Source: Begonia masoniana
Taxonomy: Eukaryota > Streptophyta > Magnoliopsida > Cucurbitales > Begoniaceae
DNA: 64,000 nt
Assembly: GCA_022432975.1 (NCBI GenBank)
Contig: CM039503.1
Coordinates: forward strand, 52,636,466 to 52,700,465
Reading direction: 5' to 3'
The notes beneath the pieces are model-generated. The model searched no databases, was not told the DNA's origin, and saw only the letters and a list, made by a program, of their open reading frames with translations. Both the position numbers and the translations under genes were made by a program. Below are positions 10,515-22,909 of this stretch, piece after piece. Each line of letters begins with the position of its first letter. Position 1 is the stretch's first letter.

Positions 10515-11294
10515 TCCCTAATTATCGTAGAAATAATGTTTGTTTACTCTCTTATTATACTCTCTAAATATACTTTGTATTATCAATATATTTCTTTAGA
10601 GAGCCTGAAACCTTTTTTTAATAGCTTTGAGGGTTGTTATTAAAGAGTTTCAACATTCTTATGACATATTTTCTATTGGATGACAGTCGTTGTTTACAAG
10701 TACACAAGTGGTTTGAACAAATAAGAAAATCAACTAAAGATGGACCCTATTCAACATTAAATAAGAATAAAATCATAAAGAGAATCTTGATATTTTAAGA
10801 AAGAAAATTAAATAAAGATCAACGCAATATTTCAACGTAGTTCGGAATTAATCCTATATCCACGGATCCAACACTGTCTAGCTTCTTTTATTACTCAAAA
10901 ACAAAAAATTACAGTTAGAGCATCCATAAAAAAACAAAGTCATAAAATTACCAATCAGAAACCAAAGAAAACTTACTCTGATCTCTTAGACAACTCAAAA
11001 ACAACAAGAGAATTGTGATGCCCTAATCTCTCGTACCTATAGCAGAACCTTCTATGTTTCATTTTCACTGTCTCGTTAAAAAAACGGATCACTAAAATAT
11101 CATAAAAACACTTTATATTACTCAAACATAAATTACCAATATATATGCCCACACTCAGCACACACTCCTCAGGTGCACAAATTATGAAGCACATAAGCTA
11201 ATTGGTCATTGTAGGAGACGTGCTACTCCTGGTACATTATTTTGAACTTCTTGTTGAATAAAATGACAACTAAGTTGATTAATTAAATCTGTTA
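10515..11294. other. AT-rich intergenic DNA
   Basis: No gene is recognised. The 73-codon frame on the minus strand at 10973-11194 has no supporting feature. Confidence 0.5.
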
Positions 11295-12346
11295 GGGTAA
11301 AAACTATTTTAAACCTCAAAATATCGATTTTTTTTTTTAAAAAAAAAAACTCTTTAAATTATCAACTCTAACAGAACAAACCTCAAACTATCAAAAATCA
11401 AATAATTTAAACCCTGACGGACGGCCGATAACCCCCTGTTTTGTATTTTACAAAGCGAATGGCCCCCCGTTCTCCACGGGGTCGACGCGAGGGGGTAGAA
11501 CCCCCCGTGCACGTGCGTTGCACGTGAAAAAATACGGGGGGCTGTTTATTTTAGGTCTACCCTCTCATTCTACACGTGCAACACACTTGCACTCGTCGAT
11601 TCCCGTGGAGAACGGGGGGCCGTTATATTTAGCTCGATCCCCCGTGTAACACGGGGGGCGAGTCTGGCACACAGCCCCCCTGTCTACCTTGCTCTGGCAA
11701 ATTTTCTCTATATTGGCGATGACAATGGATTCTGATTCAAGTCGATCGGTTGATTTAGACGAGACAACAACTTGTGATCTCGATATGAACTGGTATTCGT
11801 ACGACACGCCTATATATGGTGGTCTTCCAGCATTCGATCACTTACATGGAAATGAAGAAATAAAGATACATTCGACCTACAGAACTCTAGACGATGAGTT
11901 TTGAACACCGGTCAGTTCAAAAGATGATGAGGTGGAAAACATACCGGTAAGAGAAGAAATCTCAATGTGTTCTTTTGGAGAAAAATATAGTTATTTAATG
12001 AAAAATTAGAACGGAAATAATCGAATATTCTTTAAAAAATGGCTATGAGATAAAATTCACCAAAAGTAAAAATCGGCGACTGACAGCCGAGTGTGAAGAT
12101 GAGTGTGAGTGGCAACTACATGCTTTACCGCCCCGCGTCGACCCCTGTGGATAACGGGGGACTGAGCTTGGAGAACGGGTGAGCATTCTCTTTGTAAAAT
12201 GTAGAACGGGGGCTATCGGCGACATGTCGAGGTTTAATTTGTTAGATTTTTAATAATTTAAGCTTTATTTTTGTTATGGATAATGTTTTAATGGATTTTT
12301 TAAAATAAAAAATCGATCCTTTTGAGGTTTAAAATAGTTTTTACCG
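11295..12346. mobile_element. long-TIR Mutator-like non-autonomous element
   Basis: The left end GGGTAAAAACTATTTTAAAC (11295) is matched inverted at the right end (GTTTTTACCG, 12346). The match continues in degenerate form for roughly 180 bp on each side (CTCAAAA, ATCGATTTTTT, then GCCGATAxCCCC and GTCGACGC blocks). The inside is GC-rich with CCCCCG/CGGGGG runs. The flanks AATCTGTTA and AACGTGGTA agree at 6 of 9 positions, a weak trace of a 9-bp duplication. No transposase is present. Confidence 0.6.
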
Positions 12347-12452
12347 AACGTGGTACGTGGCTGGCGGATTGCACTAACAATTAAATTAACATAAATTTGA
12401 TCATTTTCTGATACGCTGACAATTTCAGATTGCCATTTTGTTTTGTTCTAAT

Positions 12453-13203
12453 AGAGCACCTCCCATGGTTGGCACCAACCGTTACTTAAAAAATAAAAAA
12501 ATTATTCTCTCTCTCCTCCACCTCATATTCTCTTTACTCCACATCAGATTGGGCAACTTCAACCAAAAAACCACTCCAGTGGTTGACATTGACGGATGCC
12601 ATATTATATTAATAGTTTAACATTGACGGGTGCCATATTATATTAATAGTTTAATATAATTTTTCTCTCTCAACGGTTACTTTTATAAAAATTAATTTTT
12701 TATTATAAAAAATATTCCAACAGTATACCCATTATTTTTGTTTTTTGTTTTTTTAATGATGGGCATCGGTGCCCATGGGTTGCACTTTTTTGCAACCCAT
12801 GGGCACCACTCGCTGCTCTCTTCATTGGAGAGCAGTGAGTGGTGCCCATGGGTTGCAAAAAAGTGCAACCCATGGGCACCGATGCCCATCATTAAAAAAA
12901 CAAAAAACAAAGATAATAGGTATATTGTTGGAGTATTTTTTATAATAAAAAATTAATTTTTATAAAAGTAACCGTTGAGAGAGAAAAATTATATTAAACT
13001 ATTAATATAATATGGCACCCGTCAATGTTAAACTATTAATATAATATGGCACCCGTTAATGTCAACTACTGGAGTGGTTTTTTGGTTGAAGTTGCCCAAT
13101 CTGATGTGGAGGAAAGAGAATATGAGGTGGAAGAGAGAGAATAATTTTTTTATTTTTTAAGTAATGGTTGGCATCCATGGGTGCCAACCATCGGAGGTGC
13201 TCT
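12453..13203. mobile_element. foldback element with near-perfect arms
   Basis: AGAGCACCTCC (12453) is mirrored by GGAGGTGCTCT (13203), and the arms match almost base for base to a centre near 12825. Each arm carries its own hairpin (GGTGCCCATGGGTTGC opposed to GCAACCCATGGGC) and a direct duplication of a 34-bp word around GCCATATTATATTAATAG. A target duplication is not clear. The two mirror-image 72-codon frames in the arms are by-products of the symmetry. Confidence 0.8.
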
Positions 13204-13249
13204 AAGAAGCAGCATCTTTATAGTCAACTCTAGGAAGATATTTTTTTTT

Positions 13250-14600
13250 GGGTAAATTCCAAAAACCACCCTCAAGTATGGGTAATTCCCGAAAAAACCC
13301 TCGAAGTAAAAGTCGTGTCAGTCAAAACCTCAAAGTTTTGAAAACTATCAAAAAAGCCCCTGGCGGGGGGCCGCATGCCCCCCGAATTGTAATTCGGGGG
13401 GCCGCATGCCCCCCGCATGCTCCTGCATGTGTAATTACAAAGCAACTCAGGGGGCCGCATACCACATGCGGGGGGCCGCACAAATTCGGGGGGCCGCGTG
13501 CTGTAATTCGGCCCCCCGCACTCTCAAATAATTCTTCATTATTTTAAAATAATTTTAAAAATACCAAATCATATTCAATTCACTTAAAATTTTTACCACA
13601 TATTCCTCACATCATAGGAAGATTTTGAAAAAAATTTCGTAATTTTTTCAAAACGTTTATGATTTAATATAATTTTTTTATAAAATAATGTCATTAAAAT
13701 TACAATATATCGCACAAGTGTTATAAAATCACGAAACTTTTTTCATTATCTTTCCATGATGTAATGAACATGTGGTAAAAATTTCAAATAAATTGAATAT
13801 GATTTGGTATTTTTAAAAAATTAAATCATCATTTCTTCTTAAGATGTCAATTTGAGGCCTTAAACGATAAATTTTTGGTCCGAAAAAGGCTGTCATGGGG
13901 TTGTACCCAAGTGCAGTATGTAGATCTACACACTCTATTTGGGTACAACCCCATGACATCTTTTTTTGGACCCAAAATTTATCGTTTAAGGCCTCAAATT
14001 GACGTCTTAAGAAGAAATAATGATTTAATTTTTTTAAAAATACCAAATCATATTCAATTTATTTGAAATTTTTACCACATGTTCATTACATCATGGAAAG
14101 ATAATGAAAAAAGTTTCGTGATTTTATAACACTTGTGCGATATATTGTAATTTTAATGACATTATTTTATAAAAAAATTATATTAAATCATAAACGTTTT
14201 GAAAAAATTACGAAATTTTTTTCAAAATCTTCCTATGATGTGAGGAATATGTGATAAAAATTTTAAGTGAATTGAATATGATTTGGTATTTTTAAAATTA
14301 TTTTAAAATAATGAAGAATTATTTGAGAGTGCGGGGGGCCGAATTACAGCACGCGGCCCCCCGAATTTGTGCGGCCCCCCGCATGTGGTATGCGGCCCCC
14401 CGAATTGCTTTGTAATTACACATGCAGGAGCATGCGGGGGGCATGCGGCCCCCCGAATTACAATTCGGGGGGCATGCGGCCCCCCGCCAGGGGCTTTTTT
14501 GATAGTTTTCAAAACTTTGAGATTTTGACTGACACGACTTTTACTTCGAGGGTTTTTTCGGGAATTACCCATACTTGAGGGTGGTTTTTGGAATTTACCC
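13250..14600. mobile_element. 1.35-kb foldback (Mutator-like) element before the reductase gene
   Basis: The left end GGGTAAATTCCAAAAACCAC is repeated inverted at the right end. The two ~675-bp arms meet at a TAGATCTA centre near 13925 with almost no loop. Arm differences are few (for example CTCAGG against TTCGGG near 13446 and 14402). Each arm contains a GC-rich block of repeated CCCCCCG/CGGGGGG words. Nine Ts flank the left end and ten the right, compatible with a 9-bp Mutator duplication in a T-run. It ends 86 bp before the reductase ATG. ORFs in the arms are mirror artefacts. Confidence 0.8.
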
Positions 14601-14685
14601 TTTTTTTTTTCCTGGTTTTTGTTTTCTCTTCGACAGATTGAAGTTGGTTTGAGGTTGTTAACGACGAGCCATTTCTGGGGAAAAA

Positions 14686-16553
14686 ATGGAGAAGAAAACT
14701 GGAACAAAAGTATGCGTGACAGGAGGAGCAGGTTTTATTGGCTCTTGGCTCGTGAAGAAGCTTTTGGAGGAAGGCCATACTGTTCATGCTACTCTTAGAG
14801 ATCTGGGTCTGTTCTGATTCTCGATTTGTCATCTGGGTTCTTCCCAGATCGATGTTTTTCATGTTTTTTACGTTGGGTTTTGCAGATGATCGATCGAAAG
14901 TTGAGTTTCTGAAGAGTTTTCCGAATGCAGAAACTGGGTTAGTGTTGTTTAAAGCTGATATTTACGATCCAGATAGCTTCGACGATGCAATTAAAGGATG
15001 TGAATTTGTCTTCAACGTTGCGACGTCATTCTTACACACTCAAGGAGCTCAGGCGAGTTTCTTCATTCTGTCCATCGAATTTTTTGCTCGAATTTCTTAG
15101 TTTGTCATTTGAAATCTCTGTTGGCAATGGATTAAACAGTTCAAGAACACGACTGAGGCCACCGTTGCTGCGGCGAAAAGCATTGGCTCGTCCTGCGTTC
15201 GATCAGGCGATGTGAGGCGATTAATCTACACTGCTTCAGTGGTCGCTGCTTCGCCGATGAAGGAAGATGGAAGTGGTTTCAAGGACGCCATGGATGAAGC
15301 TTGCTGGACTCCTCTTAATGTTTCATTTCCTTTCTGCAACCAGTTTCTTAAGGTAACCATCTGCAACGGAGAAATTTTAGATCCACACAAATTTTCCAGC
15401 GTTTGAAATATAAATAAAGAAGAAAAATAATCCAACTGTGGATAAATGAGACAAGATCCATAATACAAGCTACCATATATTTATTTTTTTATTTTTATAT
15501 GAGACAAGATCCATAATACAAGCTACCATATTTTTATTTATTTATTTTTATTTTTTCTGAGAAATTATTATGATAAAAACTAGTCCGAGGTGGCTTCCGT
15601 CCGGTTCGGTTCCACCTCCAATTGAAACTAAAACCGAACCGATCGACCTTCGAAACCGATATTTTCGATTTTAATCGATTATCGATTTTTGGTTAATTGA
15701 AACCGAACCGACCTGATAGTAAGTGTTAGCTTACTAGTACTGGTTAGTGTAGATTGTCCGTGGTCGACCGTTTCATTTTTACCCTCATCTGGGAGATTAA
15801 GGATTAATGTTTTACGTTTAAAATGGGGAAAGTTGATACTTTGATAAATACTTGTAATTGAATACAGAGATTTTCACGTTTCATCTGAGTTCACAGTGGA
15901 CAAATCAATCAAAATCTGAACTTGAGATGCTCAAAACAAACGAGAATGGTTCGTTGCAGGACTACGTAGATTCAAAGACACTAACAGAGAGAGAGATGCT
16001 AAGCTTTGCAAGAAGTTCCTCCAATGGCGGAATGGAAGTAGTCAGTCTGGTGATTGGGTTGGTCGGAGGGGACAGTCTTAACTCTCACCATCCCTTAGCC
16101 ACCGCAGTAACTCTGGCCCAATTTCTGGACTGTCCAATTCGTTACAATTCTCTGAGATTTATGGAGGAAGTGGACGGCAAAGTTCCTCTTGTACACATCG
16201 AAGACGTCTGTACTGCTCTGCTTTTCTGCATGGAACAACCTTCAATCAATGGCAGATTCTTATGTGCAAGCTCGTACATTTCAACTGCAGAAATTGGTCA
16301 TTACATTCTGGAGAAATACCCAGAAATCGAATTGAAACACAGGTGAGATTACGAGAAATTCTCTGCAAATTCTGGAAAATAGATTTACATCGAGTGTTTT
16401 TTTATCGATCTCAGGGATGCTGATGTTCAAGAGAGGGACATCAAATGGAGCTCCAGAAAGCTTCGAGACATGGGATTTATTTACAAATATGACAGCAAAA
16501 TGATCTTAGATGATTGCTTGAAGGTGTGCAAGGCAAGGAAGATGATAGCCTAG
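14686..16553 (+). CDS. anthocyanidin reductase-like / DFR-family NADPH-dependent reductase
   Basis: The five exons are 14686-14806, 14886-15052, 15140-15352, 15960-16342 and 16415-16553, giving 340 residues. The N-terminus has the Rossmann NADP(H) motif [13 protein letters not shown] (residues ~10-22), followed by RDLDDRSKV. The extended-SDR active-site pair appears as YVDSK at the start of exon 4. The family (DFR, ANR, CCR) reduces flavonoid or phenylpropanoid carbonyls in the cytosol. The sequence looks closest to proteins called putative anthocyanidin reductase, but substrate cannot be read from it. Intron 2 begins CAG|GCGAGT, a GC-AG intron, and all other introns are GT-AG. A polyadenylation signal AATAAA is at 16604. 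Intron 3 (607 bp) holds a 53-bp tandem duplication (15446-15550) and a CCGGTTCGG-type repeat. The gene runs tail-to-tail with the WRKY gene. Confidence 0.9.
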
Positions 16554-16753
16554 CCTGTAATCACCCATGCTTGTGATCTGTGTTAGTGTGACCAGTCAGA
16601 TTCAATAAAACAGCCTTCAATTTTCTCTAGAATCGTCGGCATGTTCCATTAAAAATGTTATAATTCATAGGATTTGAAGAAGACTATTATTTCCTGTTTA
16701 TGCAGATTCTGTAAAGCTAGGAAAAGAGAGACAAAAGTCTCTTCCGTTCTTGA

Positions 16754-17836
16754 TTAGAACAAAATCGACGTTGAATCGAACGAATTCGGGTCTTCAAAAG
16801 GGAAATTCGAGTCGAAATCAAAATCAAAATCGTCGAAAGGGGAATTGGATAATGAAAGTGGAGCTGAGATTATGCCGGCGAGATCAGATTCTGGACTATG
16901 CACATTGTAGGGTGGTGGTCGGAAGCTGCTCATTTGGGACGCCGGAAAATAGTAAGATTCTGATGGGCAAAGAGGGAAGTCGTTTTCAATCAGTAAATCT
17001 GTCAAAATGTTTTCTTCTGCAATTGCAGACCCATTTGAGGAGCAAATTGATGGGAAAATCTCATCTTCTCGGATCTCTGATCCCTCGATTTTAACCTCGA
17101 AATCGCCTCCGAAATCGAAGAACTTCCCGTCCGGGTTTTTTGGAGTTTCTGGAACTTGAGTTACCGATTGAGAAACTTGGGTACAAGTGTGTCTTCCATT
17201 ATAAGTGATTTCAAATATTGTTTGGTCCTGATCTGATCTTTGAATTTGCTTTGTAGCCCAGCAACCTCTCCCATGGCGATGAGTACATCTGTAATAGCAT
17301 CTGCAAAGACAATACATATGAAAACTCTGTTCCTTATTTTCCTCGAAACAGAGAAATGGCTGCATTAATGTTATCTCACCTTGGGAACTTAGCTCCAAGA
17401 ATGTCTTTTTGGCCATATTTTCTCCAGCTATGACCGTCGTTCAGAGCTTCAGTCCCTGAGCAAACTTTCACTCGCTCGGTCCACTTTGGTAGTGTCTTTC
17501 TGATAAACAAAAGATTCAAGCTTTCAAATTCCCATATCCAATCACTTCAAATCATGAAACAAACAAGACAAAAACCGACCTTTTTTTTGTTTGTCTGCGG
17601 CTGTTCTTGCCGTCACTGCCGGGGCTGTTGCTGTTGCTGCTGTGAAAATGGCGATTAATGTCATCGTCAGAAGCTCCCAATTTGAGCATGGAAAGTGATT
17701 TTTCGTAGGAGGAGAGAATCTTTTCTATCAAGAACAGACGGGTTTCGCTGGATGAACAAGACTGGAAATGATTGGTAAGCTGCTTTGCCAGCTCCTTCCC
17801 TTGCATCAACTCGTTCATCAATCTCTTCTGCTCCAT
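16754..17836 (-). CDS. group III WRKY transcription factor
   Basis: The exons are 17836-17580, 17499-17380 and 17300-16754, giving 307 residues. The start is the ATG at 17836 (MEQKRLMNEL); the open frame upstream of it has no ATG. The N-terminal ~60 residues form the leucine-rich helix typical of the WRKY30/41/53 group. The WRKY domain spans the second intron: WRKYGQK near residue 112, then the group III zinc finger C-X7-C-X23-H-X-C (CTHRHGRGC ... HTC). This domain binds W-boxes (TTGACC/T) in the nucleus. The intron position in the domain (PR|CYYRC) is the usual one. The C-terminus is acidic and Phe-rich (DDFDFDFDSNFPFED) and probably activates transcription. Such genes commonly act in defence and senescence; the exact orthologue is not certain. 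Confidence 0.93.
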
Positions 17837-19610
17837 TTCAGCGACCCAAAAAGACAATCCCAAAACACCAGATTCGGCAATGTTGTAGTGGTAGAACGAT
17901 GTGGCCTAGGCATGAAAGTAGAGAGAGAAACTGAGATTAGATGGGTTGAGAGAGAAATTTGTTCGTCTGGTGTATTTATATGGCAGAAGAAGATGAAGAT
18001 GAAGGGAAAGAAGACAGAAACTGAAATGGAAAATGGGTACGTGAAAAAGAACGAGTACTGCGAATTGAAAATTCAAATTGTTTTTTTGTGGGCATCAAAT
18101 TTCTTTAACTGGGAAGTGACAGGAAGTGGGGAAAAGGCGGAAGAGAGAGAAAAAAAGATAAAAGATAGATGGGTTTTCTGCCATTGATGAAGCAGGGGAA
18201 GGTCTTGAATGCTGACCATTTCAAACCCCCTCTATCTAGATGATGGCTACTGGTTGTCCAATCTGCATCAACGACGAACGGTGGTCGAAGATTCGTGGAA
18301 ACCCAACTTTCTGACAATCTGACTTTGATTTTTTTTTTAGTTTTTGTCTTCTGAGTAATGATTTAAAACAGAGTACCAGCCCATTGGGTAGTTGTTGAAT
18401 CTTTATAGAATTCCTTCCTAGTTCATGGCGTCATTCCATGGCGTCATTGCAAGTTAGGCATGATGTTGCTGGCCTCCGGTTCGGTTCAGATTCCAGACTC
18501 CAAAAAAAAACAAAAACTAACTTGTGTCATATTAGAAGAATGGGTCAATTGTTGTAGATAGATAAGAGAAACTAGGACAGTGCTCCCCATGTTTTCAAAT
18601 ATATAAAAGTCAATTTTCCTTGTCGGAGTTGGCAAAAACAGACCAAACAAGTAGACCGAATCAAACCGATGTTGGTTTTTTTTGTTTGTTTGTGTCGAGA
18701 CAGAACTCAATGGTCGTTCTCGGTTTTGAACATTTTAATCTAAAATTCGACTGAAACAAGACACATATCTGACTCAAACTTAATTTTAACTTGTCAATCG
18801 AACACGGCTCAGACCCGATTTGAACCTATAAGTTTTGAAAAGAAATTTAACCGAACCGAGCCAAACCAAATTTCATAGTTCGGTACAATTCGCTTTCTCT
18901 TTGTGTTTATTTTTTTTAGATTTTTAATGAACTTAAAAAACTTGGCCTAACCCTTGATTGATAAAAAGCAATTTTTAAACTCTGATTTATAAATATATTA
19001 CTTGAAAATAAATATTCTTAAATCATTGGCATAGTGACCAGGAAAAATAGATTATAAATACATTAATATTTTTAAAAACCGTCCTATGCATATACTTCAG
19101 ATGCAATATGATAGGAATCTTAATCACAACAATCAACACTTGTACTATTCAAAACAACGTAGAACTACAAACGTCTTATAACTTCGAGACTCAAAGCAAT
19201 CTCCTGCTAGACCAACTCGATCTAAAATTTTTCCTGTTACACATACAATTTTTCTCCCTCTTTTTCTATTATTTACTTCTACCAACTCCAACTAATTTTT
19301 ACCAACTTCAATTAACTTCTTAACTCCTTGTCATACTAAGAAACAATTATTATCAGGAACAATAATTTACGTAAAACACCGAATTATTGAAATTTATGCA
19401 ATTTTTACTCGCGATAATTAATTGATTCAAGGTATTACGTGTGTGTAGCCAGAATGAAAAAAAGGGAACTGATTTTTGTTTGCTCATATTCATATCATAA
19501 AGTCATCCATCACTACCACCAAACATTCTAATTCTTAATGGAACAGCATGGTTCCAGTTCTTAATACTAAGACTATATAACACTAAACAGTAATGGTTTT
19601 GGGAAGGTGG
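17837..19610. other. WRKY upstream region and CENH3 3' flank
   Basis: No gene is supported. About 18475-18900 is a degenerate GGTTCGGTT/AACCGAACC-type repeat (same style as 22918-23290 and 29040-29370). The rest is AT-rich. Confidence 0.6.
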
Positions 19611-22220
19611 TTACCAGGGCCTGCCTTGCCCGCCGATCCTTCGCGCCAACTCGAAATCCTTTTTCACTGATCACAAAGGAACAAAACAGGTTCAAAGTAG
19701 AATCCACAAGATGATGATATAAAAGCACTCTATCCAGACAAACAGAGATTCCCCTGGTCTTAAGGTTACATCCCAGTTCTTATAATGGGGGAATTTCCTG
19801 GTCGAAATGCAACCAGACAGGTGTGAAGTACTTTCATGATTTGCAACATACAAGTCAAGTTCCGAATCAAATATTTGATGATTTTGCTTCCCATTTCAAT
19901 AATTTATTTCTTACGCTATAGTTTTTAATATAAAAAGGTTGGCAGTTTAGAGAAGAAGAGAAACATCTTGAGATTTAACTTACTGAGAGTAACACGCTTA
20001 GCATGAATCGCACAGAGCATAGAGTCTTGAAATAAATGAACCAGAAACTCCTCTGCTGCCTATAAATACACAACCCAGTAGAAATATGTCATCAATGATT
20101 AAAAAACTTATAATAAAAAAATAAAATAAAATAAAAAGAAGAAAATTGAAAAAAACAAGACAACATTGATGATTCTATTAAACATAATAACATAGTGGAC
20201 TAACAAATTAGACTTTAATTTTTTTATTGGGAAAAGTTAAAAAAAAAACCCTTAAACTATGGAGTAGTAACAAGTTGGCCTTTAACTATTTTCGTTAACA
20301 AACAGGCCCTTATACTATCATTCGTCAATAAACCAACCATTATCGTTTATTTTTCTGTTAGAATTATTTATGGGTGCCCGAAAGTGGAATAGTAAAAATA
20401 GCTATCGGGAGTGAGCTCCCATATGGAAAAGCGAGCTCCCGGACTAGACAACCGGAGTTCACTACCCTCATAAGTATAAAGGTTTTTTGAACTTTTCCTT
20501 ATTTTTTTAAGTAGACAATATATTGCACAAGTTTTGAATCTCACTTGATACAAACATATTCTTTGATTACTGGAATATAATCTTATTGAGTTGTTTTCAA
20601 AGTGGATGAGGTGAGACTGGAACCCAAGGTCTGTAAAAAATCTTAGATCATTAAACCACCCAGGTTGTATGCTTATTTTGATTCCTAAGAGAATGTTGAA
20701 ATGAAAACATTTAAGGATAGCCCTCAATAACAGATAAAAAAAAAGGCACACCTCCTGCATTGCTACTAAAGCTTCAGCTTGCCAACGAGTAATCTGTGGT
20801 GCCAATTGGTTGCTAATTTCTTTTACCTACAACAAATTGACAAGCTTTCTTAGCATCATGAAATCAATTTTCACCAGAAAAAGACATTGTAGTTAATTGA
20901 CGACAACATAATTGCATGTATACTGGCAGTAAATGACTCAAGGCCAAAAAAAAGGTAAATAAAATGCATTCTCATTTGTATTGTCCGTCCATAACCTGAA
21001 TTTCTCAATCAGTTTCCTGAGTAATAAATAAGGTAAATATAATGTCCAGAGCTAATTTCTCTTAGTTGGTCATATCCCTTATCACTTCATGTCACGGAGA
21101 CATGAACACAGCAGGACAAAGTAAATCACACTTGTATTGGGTTTTTGACATACACGAGCTTGAAGGTGAATGTACATGAATGAGCTTTAAGCACTTACAG
21201 CTCTGATGAATGCTGCAGCCGGAATTAGATGATTCCAAGTCTTCTGAAAATGGCGAATCTCTCGCAAAGCAACTGTCCCAGGCTTGAAGCGATGCTTCTT
21301 TCTCTTGATCGTTGAGCCCGGAGCTATCTCAAAGAAATAACATAATCATTCGAAGAACCCTAAACATAACATCACAAAAACTCTTAAAAAAAAGTAAGTA
21401 AATTACTAGACATTTTGAAACATACTCTGCGGAGCTTCCTTCTGCCTTGTTGTTCGTCCACTTGATGACTTCCATTTTATTGAAACAAAAAGGACACGAC
21501 AATTGTCAAATTTTTTAGGTCAGGTCAATGAACTGTAAATAGAACTATAACAGTCAATGAGATTGAAACACAAGATCTTTGCAGAGATGAAAATACATAA
21601 ACGCTCTAAACGAAATAACTAGGTAAAGACAAACGATTAAATTTCTAAGCCTAAACTCCAATTCCATACTCTTACTAAAATTCATTACATGCATTACCAA
21701 TTCCATTTCTCAGCTTTCATTCTCTTGATGTCATTTACTGACAATAAAATTGACAAACGCGCATAATCTGTTTCATTCAGCTACTAAACATGGAGGCAAT
21801 GAAAAAACAACATTTTCAGCTTCACATGGTTCCACCTTATTCAATCTGAAAAAGTTAAAAAAAAAAATATTCCGCTCCTACCTAACCCTAAAACCAATAA
21901 AAGAGGCAACAACCCACTGCTCTGAAACTCCAAACAGCCGAAATCTTTTCTAAGTAATCAAACCCGTGAAAAAGAAAAGCACTGAAAAGAAAGGTTCGAA
22001 GAAGAAAAAGAGATACCGATCTCGGTCCGGCTGCGGAAGGCGATGCCTGTTCTAAAAAAAGGAAAAACGAGAGAAAATTAGGGTTTTTTCTGCAAAAATA
22101 AGGAAGAAAATACTACGAGCATGAATGGAGTGAACCCAAAAAAAAAAAAAAAAAAAACCGAGAATTACCAGAAGTAGGACCGGCTCGTTTCTTGGAGACA
22201 GGATGTTTGGATCTCACCAT
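19611..22220 (-). CDS. CENH3: centromeric histone H3 variant CENH3
   Basis: The seven exons are 22220-22169, 22051-22017, 21468-21426, 21323-21199, 20826-20752, 20059-19984 and 19666-19611, giving 153 residues. It marks centromeric nucleosomes and seats the kinetochore. The divergent tail starts [12 protein letters not shown]. The histone fold carries [15 protein letters not shown], then [17 protein letters not shown] in loop 1/helix 2 (one residue longer than canonical H3, as in CENH3), [20 protein letters not shown], and the plant CENH3 terminus [12 protein letters not shown]. All junctions are GT-AG and frames join exactly. The exon 3 start (after GGAAG) is the least certain. Intron 5 carries a small MITE. 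Exons are too short to show as long ORFs, so the gene is easy to miss. Confidence 0.93.
20227..20500. mobile_element. Mutator-like MITE in CENH3 intron 5
   Basis: The element begins TTGGGAAAAGTT and ends GAACTTTTCCTT (inverted). It is flanked on both sides by the 9-bp word ATTTTTTTA (20218-20226, 20501-20509). The word is low in complexity, so chance is possible, but length and termini fit the other GGG-ended elements here. Confidence 0.55.
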
Positions 22221-22421
22221 TGACTCAGACTGGAAGACTCCAAATCGAGGGAAACCTCTTCAATTCTCCTTCAAGTTCCTCCCCCAGTTCACTAATTTCC
22301 CGCTCGTCTTTTTGTTTCAAATTTTGACCGTTGGAGGATACATTGCCTACTTCAACCAATTCAAATGATGTGAATGGTAACTATCAAGCATATAGACTAT
22401 CAAGCATCTAGGGATAGCAAT

Positions 22422-22909
22422 TAGGGGTGAGCAGGACCGGACCGAGGACCGAGGACCGGACCGGACCACCAATTTTGGTCCGGTTTCAGTCCTAAAAATA
22501 GAATTCCCATGGAAAATGGTCTGATTCTCGGTCCAGAACCAAAATTTCCCGAAATCCCAGACCGGACCGAAACTTTAATTCAATAGTCATTTAAGGCTCG
22601 GCCTAAGGGAGAAGAAGGTTCAGAGTTTCAGTTTTCTACAAATCTCAAACCTTTAATTTCTCTTATCTCTGTAATTTATCATTTGTAGTCTTTTAATTCT
22701 TTGTAGGAAATGGTTTGATTGAATATAACCTGTCCTTAGAGAAAATTTTAATTTTTTTTATTGCAATTTACTGTAAAAAAAAATTGGTGGGAGAAACCGG
22801 AACTGGACCGAAAATTTCGGTCTGGTTCTGGGATTAGGAAAAAAAATCTCGAATCCTTTGGTCCGGTCCGATTCTGGCTCTGAACCGGACCGGACCATGC
22901 TCACCCCTA
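22422..22909. mobile_element. non-autonomous hAT element (MITE)
   Basis: Terminal inverted repeats TAGGGGTGAGCA / TGCTCACCCCTA bound 488 bp. The 8-bp target duplication ATAGCAAT is perfect (22414-22421 and 22910-22917), which is the hAT signature. The inside has GGACCGGACC-type words near both ends and AT-rich DNA between. No transposase is encoded. Confidence 0.88.

Noticed and set aside
12692..14707. Pairs of similar ORFs on opposite strands (12692/12738, 13248/14303, 13272/14369, 13813/13875)
   Set aside because: They are mirror images created by the foldback symmetry, not paired genes.
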